Origin: Oceanospirillaceae bacterium UBA1126
Lineage (GTDB): Bacteria; Pseudomonadota; Gammaproteobacteria; Pseudomonadales; Balneatricaceae
Length of the DNA: 15,759 nucleotides
Assembly (NCBI GenBank): GCA_002312935.1
Contig: DCAT01000118.1
Coordinates: forward strand, 1-15,759
Direction: 5' to 3'
Shown here: in pieces, positions 14,216 through 15,759 of the stretch
Layout of the letters: each line of letters begins with the position of its first letter
How positions within the stretch are numbered: the first letter of the stretch is position 1
The notes under the pieces: generated by a model
Database searches by the model: none
What the model saw: only the letters and a program-made list of their open reading frames with translations
Told to the model about the DNA's origin: nothing
Program-made: the position numbers and the translations under genes

Positions 14216-15759
14216 ATGAAGACTCATGTTCAAGTAGCGGTAATTGGTGGTGGTGTAGTTGGATGTTCAGTACTGTATCACCTGACCAAGTTAGGCTGGC
14301 CCGATGTGTGTCTTATAGAACGTTCGGAGCTAACGTCTGGTTCTACATGGCATGCTGCTGGAGGCTTTCATACGCTTAATTCAGACCCCAATATGGCTGC
14401 ATTACAAGGGTATACAATTAATCTTTATAAAGAGCTTGAGGCTATTAGTGGCTTAACCTGCGGTTTGCATCATGTGGGTGGCATTACACTGGCTGATAGC
14501 CCAGAGCGTATGGATTTTATTAAAGCGGCAAGAGCCATGCATCGACACATGGGGTTAGACACACAAATTATTACTCCAGAAGAAATCAAAGAACTTAGCC
14601 CAATTGTGAATACAGAAGGTATTTTAGGTGGCTTATATGACCCCCTTGATGGTCATCTAGATCCCTCTGGCACCACTCATGCCTATGCCAAAGCAGCACA
14701 AATGCAAGGTGCAGAAATCTATTTAAGAAACCCTGTAACTGATCTTAACCAACGGCCGGATGGCAGCTGGGATGTGACCACCAAAAACGGTATTATTCAT
14801 GCTGAGCATGTGGTTAATGCGGGCGGTCTATGGGCCCGTGAATTGGGTGAGATGGTGGGTGTGTTTTTGCCTCTCCACCCAATGGAACATCAATATTTGA
14901 TTACCGATGATTTGCCCCAGGTGTTTACCCGTGATCAAGAGCTGCCTCATATAATGGACCCTTCAGGGGAAAGTTATTTGCGCCAAGAAGGCAAGGGCCT
15001 GGTGATTGGTATTTATGAGCAAGATTGTGATCCATGGGCCTTAGATGGCACCCGTTGGGACTTTGGTCATGAGCTTTTAGACAATAAGCTTGATCGCATC
15101 GGCGATTCTTTGGAGTTTGCCTTTAAACGCTTTCCCTGTCTAGAAACTGCCGGTATTAAGTCTATTGTCAACGGGCCATTTACTTTTGCACCAGACGGTA
15201 ATCCCTTGGTTGGCCCTATACCTGGATTACAAAACTACTGGTCCTGCTGCGCTGTGATGGCAGGCTTTAGTCAAGGTGGTGGCGTAGGCTTAAGTTTGGC
15301 CGAATGGATGGTATATGGGGAGCCCTCACGAGACGTGTTTGCCATGGACGTAGCGCGCTACGGCAACTATTGCACCAAGGCCTATACCCGTAACAAGGTA
15401 CGAGAAAACTATCAGAAGCGGTTTAGCATTTCTTATCCTAATGAGGAGTTACCTGCGGGCCGGCCACTAAATACTACTCCAGCCTATGCCATCTGGCAGC
15501 AACAACGGGCTGTATTTGGGCAAGGTTATGGCATGGAGCATGTGAATTATTTTGCCCCTGAGGGTGAGCCCTTGGAAGAAACCCCAAGCTTTAGACGCTC
15601 TAATGCCTTTGCTGCTATTGGTAATGAGTGCCGAGCCGTGCGTAATTCGGTAGGTATTAACGAGGTACATAATTTTGGTAAATACCTCGTCACGGGTGAA
15701 GGGGCTCGTGCATGGTTAGATGGTGTTATGGCAGGCAAACTACCTCAAATTGGGCGTGT
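14216..15759 (+). CDS. Dimethylglycine/sarcosine dehydrogenase-like FAD oxidoreductase (3' truncated by window)
   Basis: At least 514 codons, open to the window end with no stop. The N-terminal FAD motif GGGVVG is at residues 11-16 and STWHAAGG at 43-50, where His46 corresponds to the histidine covalently bound to FAD in dimethylglycine dehydrogenase. The DAO domain runs to about residue 370 (FTFAPDGNPLVGPIPG, GFSQGGGVG), an FAO_M-type linker follows, and from about 457 (SFRRSNAFAAIGNECRAVR, then FGKYLVTGEGARAWLD) the folate-binding GCV_T domain begins. The complete protein is therefore expected to be about 800 residues. Such enzymes demethylate N-methyl glycines and pass formaldehyde to tetrahydrofolate. 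AAGGA lies 8 nt before the ATG. It is 16 nt after the MttB-like gene, so the two likely act in sequence. Dimethylglycine, sarcosine or another N-methyl amino acid are all possible substrates. Confidence 0.88.
   Translation, partial: MKTHVQVAVIGGGVVGCSVLYHLTKLGWPDVCLIERSELTSGSTWHAAGGFHTLNSDPNMAALQGYTINLYKELEAISGLTCGLHHVGGITLADSPERMDFIKAARAMHRHMGLDTQIITPEEIKELSPIVNTEGILGGLYDPLDGHLDPSGTTHAYAKAAQMQGAEIYLRNPVTDLNQRPDGSWDVTTKNGIIHAEHVVNAGGLWARELGEMVGVFLPLHPMEHQYLITDDLPQVFTRDQELPHIMDPSGESYLRQEGKGLVIGIYEQDCDPWALDGTRWDFGHELLDNKLDRIGDSLEFAFKRFPCLETAGIKSIVNGPFTFAPDGNPLVGPIPGLQNYWSCCAVMAGFSQGGGVGLSLAEWMVYGEPSRDVFAMDVARYGNYCTKAYTRNKVRENYQKRFSISYPNEELPAGRPLNTTPAYAIWQQQRAVFGQGYGMEHVNYFAPEGEPLEETPSFRRSNAFAAIGNECRAVRNSVGINEVHNFGKYLVTGEGARAWLDGVMAGKLPQIGR

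Overview
The window looks like a piece of a Gammaproteobacterial chromosome, probably marine. This rests on moderate GC, tight gene packing, and the mix of families: a Na+/phosphate symporter with a PhoU tail, a YeeZ-like epimerase, malonyl-CoA decarboxylase, and a non-pyrrolysine MttB homologue paired with a dimethylglycine-dehydrogenase-like flavoprotein. The lineage is inferred from protein character only. No tRNA, rRNA, CRISPR array, insertion sequence or prophage gene is visible.

Layout. (1) Positions 3-4951, all on +: an endonuclease/exonuclease/phosphatase-fold protein, a histidine phosphatase, a Na/Pi-cotransporter with PhoU domain, and an FAD glycerol-3-phosphate dehydrogenase of a divergent type. 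Together they suggest handling of phosphate and phosphoglycerol compounds. The symporter seems to use an AUU start, and a 27-codon Rossmann-like relic sits between it and the dehydrogenase. (2) Positions 5136-7974: a class II aldolase/adducin protein (+) converging on a YeeZ-like NAD(P)-binding epimerase (-), then an alpha/beta hydrolase (+) after a 307-nt gene-free gap. (3) Positions 7975-11621: a long imperfect hairpin between convergent genes, an agmatinase-family ureohydrolase (-), then an L-2-haloacid dehalogenase (+) and malonyl-CoA decarboxylase (+). (4) Positions 11644-15759: a LysR regulator (-) divergent from a two-gene + operon, MttB-like methyltransferase and a DMGDH/sarcosine-dehydrogenase-like oxidase cut by the window end.

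The best candidate for an under-described system is region 4. A LysR regulator faces a methyltransferase of the MttB superfamily that lacks pyrrolysine, followed 16 bp later by a flavin demethylase with the start of a folate-binding domain. This suggests aerobic stepwise demethylation of a quaternary or methylated amine into the one-carbon pool. No corrinoid partner is seen in the window, so the substrate and methyl acceptor are open. Nested inverted repeats in the 72-99 nt divergent gap are likely regulatory.
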